From Thauera humireducens (GTDB taxonomy: Bacteria > Pseudomonadota > Gammaproteobacteria > Burkholderiales > Rhodocyclaceae): a stretch of DNA of 64,000 nt. How positions within the stretch are numbered: the first letter of the stretch is position 1; each line of letters begins with the position of its first letter. The notes beneath the pieces were generated by a model. It searched no databases, was not told where the DNA came from, and saw only the letters and a list, made by a program, of their open reading frames with translations. Shown one piece after another: positions 48,251 to 56,730 of this stretch. The position numbers and the translations under genes are program-made. The stretch spans positions 4,030,001-4,094,000 of the forward strand of contig NZ_CP014646.1 in NCBI RefSeq assembly GCF_001051995.2, read 5' to 3'.

Positions 48251-48272
48251 ATTACGTTAACGTCAACGTAAT
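48251..48272. promoter_or_regulatory. ACGT-rich palindrome upstream of acyl-CoA synthetase
   Basis: ATTACGTT-AACGTC-AACGTAAT has perfect 8-bp arms around a 6-bp centre and lies 70 bp before the acyl-CoA synthetase start. AC-GT-rich dyads of this type are bound by MerR-family regulators of fatty-acid and branched-chain catabolism (LiuR type) in proteobacteria; this match is from memory. No regulator gene is adjacent. Confidence 0.55.
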
Positions 48273-48341
48273 GTGGCGCCCGGCGGGCTTGTGCCCGTCC
48301 GGACGCCACCGGTTTCGATCACAACGAGGAGAGGGAATACC

Positions 48342-50033
48342 ATGAGCGCTGTCGCCGAATTCATCGCCGCACGCGACTTCCTGTTGCAGCACCGCAGCGA
48401 TTACGCCACTGCCTACGCCGGCTTCAAGTGGCCGAAGCTCAAGGAGTTCAACTGGGCGCTGGACTACTTCGACGCCATGGCCAGGGGCAACGACAACCCG
48501 GCGCTGTGGATCATCGAGGAGGATGGCCGCGAATCGAAACTGAGCTTCGCCGAGATGTCGGCGCGCTCGAACCGGGTCGCCAACTGGCTGCGCAAGCAGG
48601 GCGTCAAGCGCGGCGAGCGCATCCTGATCATGCTCGGCAACGAAGTGCCGCTGTGGGAAACCATGCTCGCCGCGATCAAGCTCGGCGCGGTGGTGATCCC
48701 GGCAACCACGCTGCTGACCCCCGAGGATCTGGTGGACCGCGTCGAGCGCGGCCAGGTCAAGCACGTGGTGATCGGCAAGGCCCACACCGACAAGTTCGAG
48801 AACCTGCCGGGCAGCTTCGGTCGCATCGCCGTGGGCGGCGCGCCCGCCGGCTGGAAGGCCTTCGAGGAGGCCGCGGCCGAATCCGACCAGTTCACCCCGG
48901 ACGGCGTGACCCGCGTCGACGATCCGCTGCTGCTGTACTTCACCTCGGGCACCACCTCCAAGCCCAAGCTGGTGCTGCACACCCACCAGTCCTACCCGGT
49001 CGGCCACCTGTCGACGATGTACTGGATCGGCCTGAAGCCCAACGACCGCCACATGAACATCTCCTCGCCGGGCTGGGCCAAGCACGCCTGGAGCTGCTTC
49101 TTCGCGCCCTGGAACGCCGGCGCCTGCGTGTTCCTGTACAACTACAACCGCTTCAACGCCAAGGCTCTGCTCGACGTGCTGGTGAAGTACGAAGTCACCA
49201 CCATGTGCGCGCCGCCGACCGTGTGGCGCATGCTGATCCAGCAGGATCTGGCCTCGGTCAAGACCAAGCTGCGCGAGCTGATCGGCGCCGGCGAACCGCT
49301 CAACCCCGAAGTCATCGAGCAGGTGCAGAAGGCCTGGGGCATCACCATCCGCGACGGCTTCGGCCAGACCGAGACCACTGCCGAGATCGGCAACACGCCC
49401 GACCAGCCGCTCAAGCCCGGCTCCATGGGTCGCCCGCTGCCCGGCTACAAGATCGCCCTGCTCGATGTGGACAGCAACCCGGTGACCGAGGGCGAGATCT
49501 CGCTGGTGCTCGGCGACAGCCGTCCGGTCGGCCTGATGGTGGGCTACTCGGGTGATCCGGCCAAGACCGCGGAAGTGATGCGCGATGGCCACTATCGCAC
49601 CGGTGACGTCGCCAGCATCGACGAGGACGGCTACATCACCTACGTCGGCCGCGCCGACGACGTGTTCAAGGCCTCCGACTACCGCATCAGCCCCTTCGAG
49701 CTCGAGAGCGTGCTCATCGAGCACCCGGCGGTGGCCGAAGCTGCGGTGGTGCCGAGCCCGGATCCGGTGCGCCTGGCGGTGCCCAAGGCCTTCGTGATCC
49801 TGGTCGCCGGCCAGGAGCCGAGCAAGGAGCTCGCCAAGGACATCTTCGCCTTCACCCGCGAACGCCTGGCCCCGTACAAGCGCATCCGCCGCCTGTCCTT
49901 CGCCGATCTGCCCAAGACCATCTCGGGCAAGATCCGCCGCGTCGAGTTGCGCAAGGCCGAAGAGGCACGGGGCGAGAACGCGCGGGGCGAGCTGGAGTTC
50001 TTCGAGGAAGACTTCCCCGAGCTGAAGGGCTGA
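48342..50033 (+). CDS. AMP-forming acyl-CoA synthetase
   Basis: This 563-aa ligase activates a carboxylic acid with ATP and CoA. The P-loop-like motif is 'LLLYFTSGTTSKPKLVLHTH', then 'RDGFGQTETTAEIGNTP', 'YRTGDVASIDEDGYITYVGR' and the catalytic lysine motif 'LPKTISGKIRRVELR'. The pattern and length fit medium-chain/aromatic (ACSM-type) ligases. The true substrate is unknown. GAGGAGAGGG precedes the start. It is monocistronic: the nitroreductase is divergent and the SRP RNA follows. Confidence 0.9.
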   Translation: MSAVAEFIAARDFLLQHRSDYATAYAGFKWPKLKEFNWALDYFDAMARGNDNPALWIIEEDGRESKLSFAEMSARSNRVANWLRKQGVKRGERILIMLGNEVPLWETMLAAIKLGAVVIPATTLLTPEDLVDRVERGQVKHVVIGKAHTDKFENLPGSFGRIAVGGAPAGWKAFEEAAAESDQFTPDGVTRVDDPLLLYFTSGTTSKPKLVLHTHQSYPVGHLSTMYWIGLKPNDRHMNISSPGWAKHAWSCFFAPWNAGACVFLYNYNRFNAKALLDVLVKYEVTTMCAPPTVWRMLIQQDLASVKTKLRELIGAGEPLNPEVIEQVQKAWGITIRDGFGQTETTAEIGNTPDQPLKPGSMGRPLPGYKIALLDVDSNPVTEGEISLVLGDSRPVGLMVGYSGDPAKTAEVMRDGHYRTGDVASIDEDGYITYVGRADDVFKASDYRISPFELESVLIEHPAVAEAAVVPSPDPVRLAVPKAFVILVAGQEPSKELAKDIFAFTRERLAPYKRIRRLSFADLPKTISGKIRRVELRKAEEARGENARGELEFFEEDFPELKG

Positions 50034-50048
50034 TCGCGGCCCGCACAA

Positions 50049-50068
50049 GGGGGCGATGATGCGCCCCC
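50049..50068 (+). terminator. Terminator after the acyl-CoA synthetase gene
   Basis: GGGGGCG (50049-50055) and CGCCCCC (50062-50068) form a short GC hairpin 15 bp after the stop codon. There is no T-run, so its strength is uncertain. Confidence 0.45.
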
Positions 50069-50086
50069 GTACGGCCGGCATGCTGC

Positions 50087-50092
50087 TACAAT
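50087..50092 (+). promoter_or_regulatory. -10 element of the SRP RNA gene
   Basis: TACAAT lies about 7 bp before the RNA start deduced from the closing stem. No clear -35 match is present in the GC-rich DNA upstream. Confidence 0.5.
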
Positions 50093-50098
50093 GCCGGC

Positions 50099-50201
<103 letters not shown>

Positions 50202-50211
50202 CGAATGCAAC

Positions 50212-50253
50212 AAGCCGAAGGGCGCTCCGATGTGGGCGCCCTTCGGCTTTTCT
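50212..50253 (+). terminator. Strong terminator of the SRP RNA gene
   Basis: The 14-base arm 50212-50225 pairs perfectly with 50236-50249 around a 10-base loop, followed by TTCTG after a short T-run. It ends ffs and may also stop the convergent ZIP transporter gene, whose stop codon is at 50277. Confidence 0.88.
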
Positions 50254-50276
50254 GCGTGTCGTTCAAGCCTGGTCGT

Positions 50277-51179
50277 TCAGGCGAGCAGGCTGTCCATCAG
50301 CATCATCGCCACGAAGCCGACGATCAGGCCGCCAGTGGCCAGCGTCTCGTGGCCGCGACGGTGCGACTCGGGGATGATCTCGTGGCTCACCACGAACAGC
50401 ATCGCGCCGGCCGCGCCCGCAAGGCCCCAGGGCAGGATCATCGCGGACGCCGACACCATCACCGAACCGGCGACCGCCGCGATCGGCTCCATCAGTCCGG
50501 ACACCGCGGCGACGCCGAAGGCGAACAGGCGGCTGTAGCCGGCCGTCACCAGTGCGATGGCGACGATCAGGCCTTCGGGCACGTTCTGCAGCGAGATGCC
50601 GGTGGCGACGGCGTCGCCGCTACCCGCGCCAGTGCCGTTGAGACCGGACGCGACGCCGATCGCCAGGCCTTCGGGGATGTTATGCACCGCGATGGCGAAC
50701 ACGAACAGCCAGACCGCGGTGCCGGTGCGCGAGCCGTCGGGCGCATGCGAGTGGGGCAGGGCGCGATCCATCGTCAGCAACAGTGCAGCACCGATGGTGA
50801 GGCCCACGGCCACCAGCAGCGCCGCGCCGGTCTGCCCCATGCCTTGCGCCTGGGCGGCACCGAAAGCCGGCAGCAGCAGCGAGAACACGCTCGCAGCCAG
50901 CATCACGCCGGCGCCGAAGCCGAGCAGCATGCCTTGCGCACCGTCGCTGATCCTGCGCATCACCAGCAGCGGCACGGCGCCCAGAGCGGTAGCGGCGGCG
51001 GCCATGGCGCCGCCGGACAGCGCGCCGGACAGCGGCAGGTTGAAACCCTCCAGGCCGCGCGCGGCCTGCGCGAACAAGACCGCGAAACCGGTGAGCGCGA
51101 TCAGCCAGCCGGCGAGCGCGCGCAGGGCGCCGGCCGGACTGGCGGGCAGGAAATGCAGGCGGGCGACTTTGGCAACCAT
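50277..51179 (-). CDS. ZIP-family divalent metal transporter
   Basis: This 300-aa membrane protein has eight TM helices. The ZIP metal-binding helix motifs are 'AIAVHNIPEGLAIGVASGLN' (HNxPEG) in TM4 and 'SLQNVPEGLIVAIALV' (QNxPEG) in TM5, with a short His loop 'LPHSHAPDG' before them. Relatives import zinc, iron or manganese. The start at 51179 follows AAGGAG on the minus strand; a longer reading from 51203 adds eight residues. The gene stands alone. Confidence 0.92.
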   Translation of the reverse strand: MVAKVARLHFLPASPAGALRALAGWLIALTGFAVLFAQAARGLEGFNLPLSGALSGGAMAAAATALGAVPLLVMRRISDGAQGMLLGFGAGVMLAASVFSLLLPAFGAAQAQGMGQTGAALLVAVGLTIGAALLLTMDRALPHSHAPDGSRTGTAVWLFVFAIAVHNIPEGLAIGVASGLNGTGAGSGDAVATGISLQNVPEGLIVAIALVTAGYSRLFAFGVAAVSGLMEPIAAVAGSVMVSASAMILPWGLAGAAGAMLFVVSHEIIPESHRRGHETLATGGLIVGFVAMMLMDSLLA

Positions 51180-51319
51180 GATCGGACTCCTTTCGATCTG
51201 CATACGTCACCACCGGTCGGGGCAACGCACGAATCAGTGATCCGAGTATGGAGTCCATCCGCCGATAGGGCAAATTGAAAGCTCGAAGTCGGTCGATAGG
51301 GCATCGGTATCGGGGCGCG

Positions 51320-52537
51320 TCAGCCGGGTCGCCGGTAGCCGCCCGCCACGCCGCGTGGCGACATCACGAATTGCCACAACTGGTTGCTGCGCGCGCGGAA
51401 GGTGCCGGCGCAGGCGAGCAGGTAATAGCGCCACATGCGGTAGAAGCGCTCGCCGTAGCGTGCGGCGAAGCGCGGCCAGGCCGCTTCGAAGCGGGCATGC
51501 CAGGCCATCAGCGTGCGGTCGTAGTCGGCGCCGAAGTTGTGCACGTCCTCGACGACGAAGCAATCCTCCGAGGCGTCGCAGACCTGGCCGAGCGAGGGCA
51601 GGTCGCCGTTGGGGAAGATGTAGCGATCGATCCACGGATCGGTCGGCGTGCGCCGGACGTTCTTGCCGATGGTGTGCAGCAGGAACAGACCCTCGTCCTC
51701 GAGACTGCGCCGGGCCATCTCGAAGAAGGCGCCCTGGTTTTTCGCGCCGACGTGCTCGAACATGCCCACCGAGGCGATGCAGTCGAAGCGTTCGCTGCCG
51801 CCACGGTTGAACTGGCGATAGTCCTGCAGCCGGAGGGTCACCGGCAGGCCGGTGCAGCGGGCCTGGCCGAACTCTGCCTGCTCGCGTGAGATCGTCAGGC
51901 CGACGCAGTTGACGCCGTAGTGTTCGGCGGCGAACTTCATCAGGCTGCCCCAGCCGCAGCCGATGTCGAGCAGCCGCATGCCGGGCCGCAGTTCGAGCTT
52001 GCGGCAGACGAGGTCGAGCTTGGCCGCCTGCGCGTCTTCCAGCGTATCGGCCGTGGCCCAGTAGCCGCAGGTGTAGGCCATGCTCGGGTCGAGCATGGCC
52101 TCGAAGAAATCGTTGCCAAGGTCGTAATGCACCTCGCCGACCTGCCAGGTGCGACGCAGGCTCTGCAGGTTGAACAGGCGCGCGCGCAGTCCCTGCACCA
52201 TCAGCGCCGTGGTTCCCACCTTCTCGTCAAGGCGGGCGAGCAGCACGCGGGCGATGAATTCGTCGACCTGATCGCAATCCCACCAGCCCTCCATGTAGCT
52301 TTCGCCCAGGCCGAGGCTGCCGCGTGCCAGGATGCGTTCGGCGGTCTGAGGGTGGTGGATGCGCATGTCCCACGGGCGCTCGCCGTCGATCTCGATGTCG
52401 GCCTGGGCAAGCAAGCGGGCCATGGCGCGCAGCGCCGGATCCTGCTCCCTTGGCCTGAGGGGGCGGCGCGCGCCACTCTGGTGCGCGGGGCGTGGCTTGC
52501 GGGCGTGCGCTTCGCTGGGCTTGTGCATGCTCTCCAT
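51320..52537 (-). CDS. cfa: Cyclopropane-fatty-acyl-phospholipid synthase
   Basis: This 405-aa SAM-dependent enzyme adds a methylene bridge to unsaturated phospholipid acyl chains. Seen are the N-terminal lipid-binding domain ('LGLGESYMEGWWDCDQVDEF'), 'VHYDLGNDFFEAMLDPSMAY', the SAM motif 'LLDIGCGWGSLMKFAAEHYG' and 'GMFEHVGAKNQGAFFEMARR'. The basic N-terminal ~35 residues (KPRPAHQSGARRP) are not part of the family core, so an internal start is possible. Confidence 0.94.
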   Translation of the reverse strand: MESMHKPSEAHARKPRPAHQSGARRPLRPREQDPALRAMARLLAQADIEIDGERPWDMRIHHPQTAERILARGSLGLGESYMEGWWDCDQVDEFIARVLLARLDEKVGTTALMVQGLRARLFNLQSLRRTWQVGEVHYDLGNDFFEAMLDPSMAYTCGYWATADTLEDAQAAKLDLVCRKLELRPGMRLLDIGCGWGSLMKFAAEHYGVNCVGLTISREQAEFGQARCTGLPVTLRLQDYRQFNRGGSERFDCIASVGMFEHVGAKNQGAFFEMARRSLEDEGLFLLHTIGKNVRRTPTDPWIDRYIFPNGDLPSLGQVCDASEDCFVVEDVHNFGADYDRTLMAWHARFEAAWPRFAARYGERFYRMWRYYLLACAGTFRARSNQLWQFVMSPRGVAGGYRRPG

Positions 52538-52657
52538 CCTGTACTCCCGGCCGTGTCAGGGTTTGAAGTCTGGAAGCGGAAGAAGGAGATCTTCGCCATC
52601 CAACTCCGCCCGGACGTCAAGCAGGAATCGGGCCGTTCCGTGCGTGCGGCGCGCGGC

Positions 52658-52738
52658 TCAGACGGTCAGGGCGAATTCGGCGCACACCGTGCACAGCAGA
52701 TCGAACAGGGCGTCGATATCCCGGGTAGTCGGATTCAT
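52658..52738 (-). CDS. Candidate 26-residue small ORF upstream of cfa
   Basis: On the minus strand ATG at 52738 opens a 26-codon frame (MNPTTRDIDALFDLLCTVCA...) ending in TGA at 52658. A GGAGGA ribosome site lies about 8 bases upstream, better than that of many neighbours. The peptide is acidic and amphipathic with two cysteines. It is 120 bp upstream of cfa on the same strand and could be a leader or a small protein. No family is recognised. Confidence 0.35.
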   Translation of the reverse strand: MNPTTRDIDALFDLLCTVCAEFALTV

Positions 52739-52906
52739 GTGCGGGGTCCTCCGTGCAATGCCGGATAGCGCCGGCTGACGACTGCAGCATAGGCAGCAGC
52801 GTCGGATAGATCCAATCGATACGCAGGATGTTCGAAATTGTCTTGAGCTATCGGGTAGGGGAACGGCGGGGCGACGATCGGCGCCGGACGCCCGTCAGGG
52901 CTCTGC

Positions 52907-52912
52907 TAGAAT
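52907..52912 (+). promoter_or_regulatory. Extended -10 element directly before dnaX
   Basis: TGCTAGAAT contains TAGAAT with an upstream TG, an extended -10. Its place puts the transcript start only one to three bases from the dnaX ATG at 52921, and there is no ribosome site in between. It suggests a leaderless or near-leaderless mRNA. Confidence 0.5.
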
Positions 52913-52920
52913 CGCCCGCC

Positions 52921-54954
52921 ATGAGCTATCAGGTCCTTGCGCGCAAGTGGCGGCCGAAGTCCTTCGGCACGCTGGTCGGTCAGGAGCACGTCGTGCGGGC
53001 GCTGACGCACGCGCTCGCCACGGGCAGGCTGCACCACGCCTGGCTGTTTACCGGGACGCGCGGCGTGGGCAAGACCACGATCAGCCGCATCCTGGCCAAG
53101 GCGCTGAACTGCGAGACCGGCATCACGCCCGAGCCCTGTGGCGTCTGCGATGCCTGCCGCGCCATCGACGCCGACCGCTTTCCCGATTACGTGGAGATGG
53201 ATGCCGCGTCCAACCGGGGCGTCGACGACATGGCGGCGCTGCTCGATAAGGCCGTGTATGCGCCGGTGCAGGGGCGCTACAAGGTCTACATGATCGACGA
53301 AGTGCACATGCTCACCGGTCACGCCTTCAACGCCATGCTGAAGACGCTGGAGGAACCGCCGGAGCATGTGAAGTTCATCCTCGCCACCACCGATCCGCAG
53401 AAGATTCCGGTGACGGTGCTGTCGCGCTGCCTGCAGTTCAACCTCAAGCAGATGCCGCCCGGCCATATTGTCGACCACCTGACGCGCATCCTACAGGCCG
53501 AGGAGGTGCCCTTCGAGCCCGGCGCGCTGCGCCACATCGCCAAGGCGGCCAACGGGTCGATGCGCGACGCGCTGTCGCTGCTCGACCAGTCGATCGCGCA
53601 CGGCGCGGGCAAGGTCGAGGAGGAGCAGGTCACCCACATGCTGGGCACGGTCGGCGACGACCATCTGTACGCCGTGCTCGACGCACTCGCGGTCGGGAAC
53701 GTGACCGACCTGCTCGCGGTGGCGGACGGCATGGAGGCGCGCAGCCTGTCTTTCGATGCCGCGCTGCAGTCGCTGGCGACGCTGGTGCATCGCATCGCGC
53801 TGGCGCAGTACGCGCCGGAGGCGATCGCAGACGAGGCCGAGCGGGCCCGCATCGGCTCCTATGCCGGCGCCTTCGATGCGGAGTTCCTGCAGCTCGCCTA
53901 CCAGATCGCGATTCACGGCCGTGACGAGCTGCCGTTGGCGCCGGACGAATACACCGGCTTCACGATGACGTTGCTGCGCCTGCATGCATTCCGCCCCGAT
54001 CAGCCTGCGGCGCTCGGCGGGCCCGGCGTCGCGCCGGCGGGGGGCGGTCAGGCACGCAGCCTGCCGGCCGCAGCGTCCGCAAGTCCGGGGGGAGCGCAGG
54101 GTGCGCTCCCGGGCGGGGCGAGGGCGTCGTCTGCGGTTCCCGCGGCGGAGGGCGGAAGTCCGGCGGTTGGCGTGCCTGCGCCACAGCCCGCTCGCGTAGA
54201 TGTCTCCCCGCCTGCGGCCCCTGTGCCCGCTGCGCCGCTGGTCGAGAAGGCTGAGCCGGCGCCCGTCGTTCCCGCAGCGAGTGCGCCCGCGAAGGCCAGC
54301 GATAACGATGTGCCTCCTTGGGAGGACTTGCCGCCCGAGGCGTATGCAGACGATTACGGCGCGACAGCGGCTGCGCCCGCGCCCGTGCGGACCTTGCCTG
54401 AAGCCACGACACGCTCGCGCGGTCCTGAGCCGGCGCAGGCGACGGCTGCTGCTGACGTCGAGCCTCCTCCGGCGCTATCCGCGGCCGCTGTTGCCGCACC
54501 GCCGGTCGCTGTTCCCACCGTTGCCGGCCGGGCTTCGTCGGGCGGCGGTGGCGATGTCGCATCCCTGCTTGCAATGGGGGACTGGCGTGGCATCATCCGC
54601 GCGCTCGAACTCGGCGGGCTCGTGCGCGAGCTTGCCCAGCATTGCGAGTGGGTCGATTGCGTCGAGGACGAATTGCAGTTGCGCCTGTCGACGGCGCATC
54701 GCCATCTGCTGGACATGAACCGCGCTGCGGTCGACCGTCTGCAGGATCTGCTCGGTGGGGCCACGGGGCGTGCGATGCGTGTGCGCATCACTATCGGCGA
54801 CATTGCCGGCGAGACGCCGGCCCAGCGCGACGAGATCGAGCGCCGCGCGCGCCATGCCGAGGCGGTCGCAGCGCTGGAAGCGGACCCCTTCGTGCGCGAA
54901 CTCATCGAACGCTTCGATGCCACCCTCGTCGAAAACACCGTGAAGCCGCTTTGA
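52921..54954 (+). CDS. dnaX: DNA polymerase III subunits gamma/tau
   Basis: This 677-aa clamp-loader ATPase starts 'MSYQVLARKWRPKSFGTLVG', with Walker A 'GTRGVGKTTISRI', a four-Cys zinc module ('CETGITPEPCGVCDAC'), Walker B-like 'VYMIDEVHMLTGHAFNAMLK' and sensor 1. A long Ala/Pro-rich linker covers ~365-560, and the C-terminal tau domain (binding the polymerase alpha subunit) follows. The start at 52921 is the family start; an upstream in-frame ATG at 52828 is not needed. ybaB and recR follow in the usual order. Confidence 0.96.
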   Translation: MSYQVLARKWRPKSFGTLVGQEHVVRALTHALATGRLHHAWLFTGTRGVGKTTISRILAKALNCETGITPEPCGVCDACRAIDADRFPDYVEMDAASNRGVDDMAALLDKAVYAPVQGRYKVYMIDEVHMLTGHAFNAMLKTLEEPPEHVKFILATTDPQKIPVTVLSRCLQFNLKQMPPGHIVDHLTRILQAEEVPFEPGALRHIAKAANGSMRDALSLLDQSIAHGAGKVEEEQVTHMLGTVGDDHLYAVLDALAVGNVTDLLAVADGMEARSLSFDAALQSLATLVHRIALAQYAPEAIADEAERARIGSYAGAFDAEFLQLAYQIAIHGRDELPLAPDEYTGFTMTLLRLHAFRPDQPAALGGPGVAPAGGGQARSLPAAASASPGGAQGALPGGARASSAVPAAEGGSPAVGVPAPQPARVDVSPPAAPVPAAPLVEKAEPAPVVPAASAPAKASDNDVPPWEDLPPEAYADDYGATAAAPAPVRTLPEATTRSRGPEPAQATAAADVEPPPALSAAAVAAPPVAVPTVAGRASSGGGGDVASLLAMGDWRGIIRALELGGLVRELAQHCEWVDCVEDELQLRLSTAHRHLLDMNRAAVDRLQDLLGGATGRAMRVRITIGDIAGETPAQRDEIERRARHAEAVAALEADPFVRELIERFDATLVENTVKPL

Positions 54955-55022
54955 CGGCCGCGGCGCGACGGGCGTGGTGTCAAGACTCTTTTCAAACAGC
55001 TCAATAACCTGGAGTGTCCAAG

Positions 55023-55346
55023 ATGATGAAAGGCGGAATCGCCGGGCTGATGAAGCAGGCCCAGCAGATGCAGGAAAACATGAAGAAGATGCAGGAGCAG
55101 CTTGCTTCGGTCGAGGTCGAGGGGCAGTCGGGCGCCGGCATGGTCAAGGTGCAGATGACCTGCAAGTACGATGTGCGCCGCGTCTCCATCGACGCGGCGG
55201 TGATGGACGACAAGGAGATGCTCGAGGACCTGGTCGCGGCGGCGCTGAACGATGCCGTGCGCAAGGTCGAGGCGACCACGCAGGAGAAGATGTCCGGCTT
55301 CACTTCCGGCCTGAATCTGCCGCCTGGCATGAAGCTGCCGTTCTGA
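55023..55346 (+). CDS. ybaB: Nucleoid-associated YbaB/EbfC protein
   Basis: This 107-aa DNA-binding protein has the helical '[20 protein letters not shown]' start and '[20 protein letters not shown]' strand typical of YbaB/EbfC dimers. ATG 55023 follows GGAG at the right distance; GTG 55014 is inside the ribosome site and rejected. It lies between dnaX and recR. Confidence 0.95.
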   Translation: MMKGGIAGLMKQAQQMQENMKKMQEQLASVEVEGQSGAGMVKVQMTCKYDVRRVSIDAAVMDDKEMLEDLVAAALNDAVRKVEATTQEKMSGFTSGLNLPPGMKLPF

Positions 55347-55356
55347 GCCTGCAACG

Positions 55357-55950
55357 ATGACGCCATCCAGCCTCGACGAATTGATCGAGGCCTTGCGTTG
55401 CCTGCCGAGCGTCGGCCCGAAATCCGCTCAGCGCATGGCCTACCATCTGCTGCAGCGCGACCAGCGGGGCGCTGCGCGGCTGGCGCACGCGCTGGCGCAC
55501 GCGCTGGAGGTGCTGCGTCACTGCGAGCGCTGCAACAACTTCAGTGAGGAGGCCGTCTGCCCGCGCTGCGCCAATCCGCGGCGCGACGCCTCGCTGCTGT
55601 GTGTCGTCGAGATGCCGGCCGATCTGGCCATGATCGAGCAGACGCAGTCCTACAACGGGCTGTACTACGTGCTGATGGGGCGGCTCTCGCCGCTCGACGG
55701 CATCGGGCCGCGCGAGCTCAAGCTCGACAAGCTCATCGGTCGCGCGACCGACGGCAAGGTGCAGGAAGTCATTCTCGCCACCAACTTCACCAATGAAGGC
55801 GAGGCCACGGCGCATACGGTGGCGACGCTGCTGACCACGCGCGGGCTCAAGGTCAGTCGCCTGTCCCGCGGTGTGCCGGTCGGGGGCGAGCTCGAGCACA
55901 CCGATACGGGCACCATTGCGCAGGCCCTGGTCGAGCGCCGCGCCGTGTAA
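55357..55950 (+). CDS. recR: Recombination mediator RecR
   Basis: This 197-aa protein loads RecA at gaps together with RecO. The N-terminal HhH ('[20 protein letters not shown]'), the zinc finger ('[19 protein letters not shown]'), the Toprim domain ('[20 protein letters not shown]') and '[20 protein letters not shown]' are all in place. The start is 10 bp after the ybaB stop. Confidence 0.97.
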   Translation: MTPSSLDELIEALRCLPSVGPKSAQRMAYHLLQRDQRGAARLAHALAHALEVLRHCERCNNFSEEAVCPRCANPRRDASLLCVVEMPADLAMIEQTQSYNGLYYVLMGRLSPLDGIGPRELKLDKLIGRATDGKVQEVILATNFTNEGEATAHTVATLLTTRGLKVSRLSRGVPVGGELEHTDTGTIAQALVERRAV

Positions 55951-56075
55951 GAAGGTTGCTGCGTCGCAGCATATCAGGCCGCTGCTGCGGCTTTCCGACG
56001 CGGGAATGCCGCCCGGAAAGCCTTGTTACGACTGGTGATCCGCCCTTCGTGCTTTCTCTGCTGCAGTGACTCCGT

Positions 56076-56081
56076 TATAAT
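56076..56081 (+). promoter_or_regulatory. -10 element of the petABC operon
   Basis: TATAAT, a perfect -10 hexamer, lies 53 bp before the petA start. The -35 region is weak (TTTCTC at the expected distance). The leader is AT-richer than the flanking genes. Confidence 0.55.
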
Positions 56082-56133
56082 TCCGCAGTTATTTGTATCC
56101 GGGTCTTTCGTTTTCCTTTTTGGGAAGAGGGTC

Positions 56134-56727
56134 ATGAGCGTTGATCAAAAGATGGACAGCAGCCGCCGCACCTTGCTGCTGGCAACGTCCGCCGCGGGCG
56201 GTGTTGCCGCCGTGGCAACGGCCGTGCCGTTCGTTGCCAGCCTGACGCCGTCCGAGCGTGCCAAGGCAGCCGGTGCGCCGGTCGAAGTGGATGTGGGTAA
56301 GCTCGCTCCGGGCGAGATGATGACTGTGGAGTGGCGCGGCAAGCCGGTGTGGATTCTGCGCCGTACGCCCGAGATGCTGGCTTCGCTTGAAAAGACGGAC
56401 GGTAAGGTCAGCGACCCCGAGTCCGACAAGCCCATGCAGCCGGGCTACGCCAAGAACAAGCACCGCTCGATCAAGCCGGAATACCTGGTCGCGGTCGGTA
56501 TCTGCACCCACCTCGGCTGTTCTCCGTCCGAGAAGTTCAAGATGGGCGCCGAGAGCGGCATGGGCGCTGACTGGCCCGGTGGTTTCCTGTGCCCCTGCCA
56601 CGGCTCGATCTTTGATCTGGCTGGTCGCGTGTACAGCAGCATGCCCGCGCCGGACAACCTCGAGATTCCGCCGCACCAGTACCTCGCGGATACCACCATT
56701 CTTGTTGGCGAAGACGGGAAGGCATAA
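56134..56727 (+). CDS. petA: Ubiquinol-cytochrome c reductase Rieske iron-sulfur subunit
   Basis: This 197-aa subunit of the cytochrome bc1 complex has a Tat-type anchor (S-S-R-R-T-L-L-L, then a TM helix to ~37) and the Rieske cluster motifs 'CTHLGC' and 'CPCHGSIFDLAGRVYSSMPA'. The [2Fe-2S] head moves electrons from ubiquinol to cytochrome c1. GAAGAGGG precedes the start at 56134. petB follows after 3 bp. Confidence 0.97.
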   Translation: MSVDQKMDSSRRTLLLATSAAGGVAAVATAVPFVASLTPSERAKAAGAPVEVDVGKLAPGEMMTVEWRGKPVWILRRTPEMLASLEKTDGKVSDPESDKPMQPGYAKNKHRSIKPEYLVAVGICTHLGCSPSEKFKMGAESGMGADWPGGFLCPCHGSIFDLAGRVYSSMPAPDNLEIPPHQYLADTTILVGEDGKA

Positions 56728-56730
56728 GCG

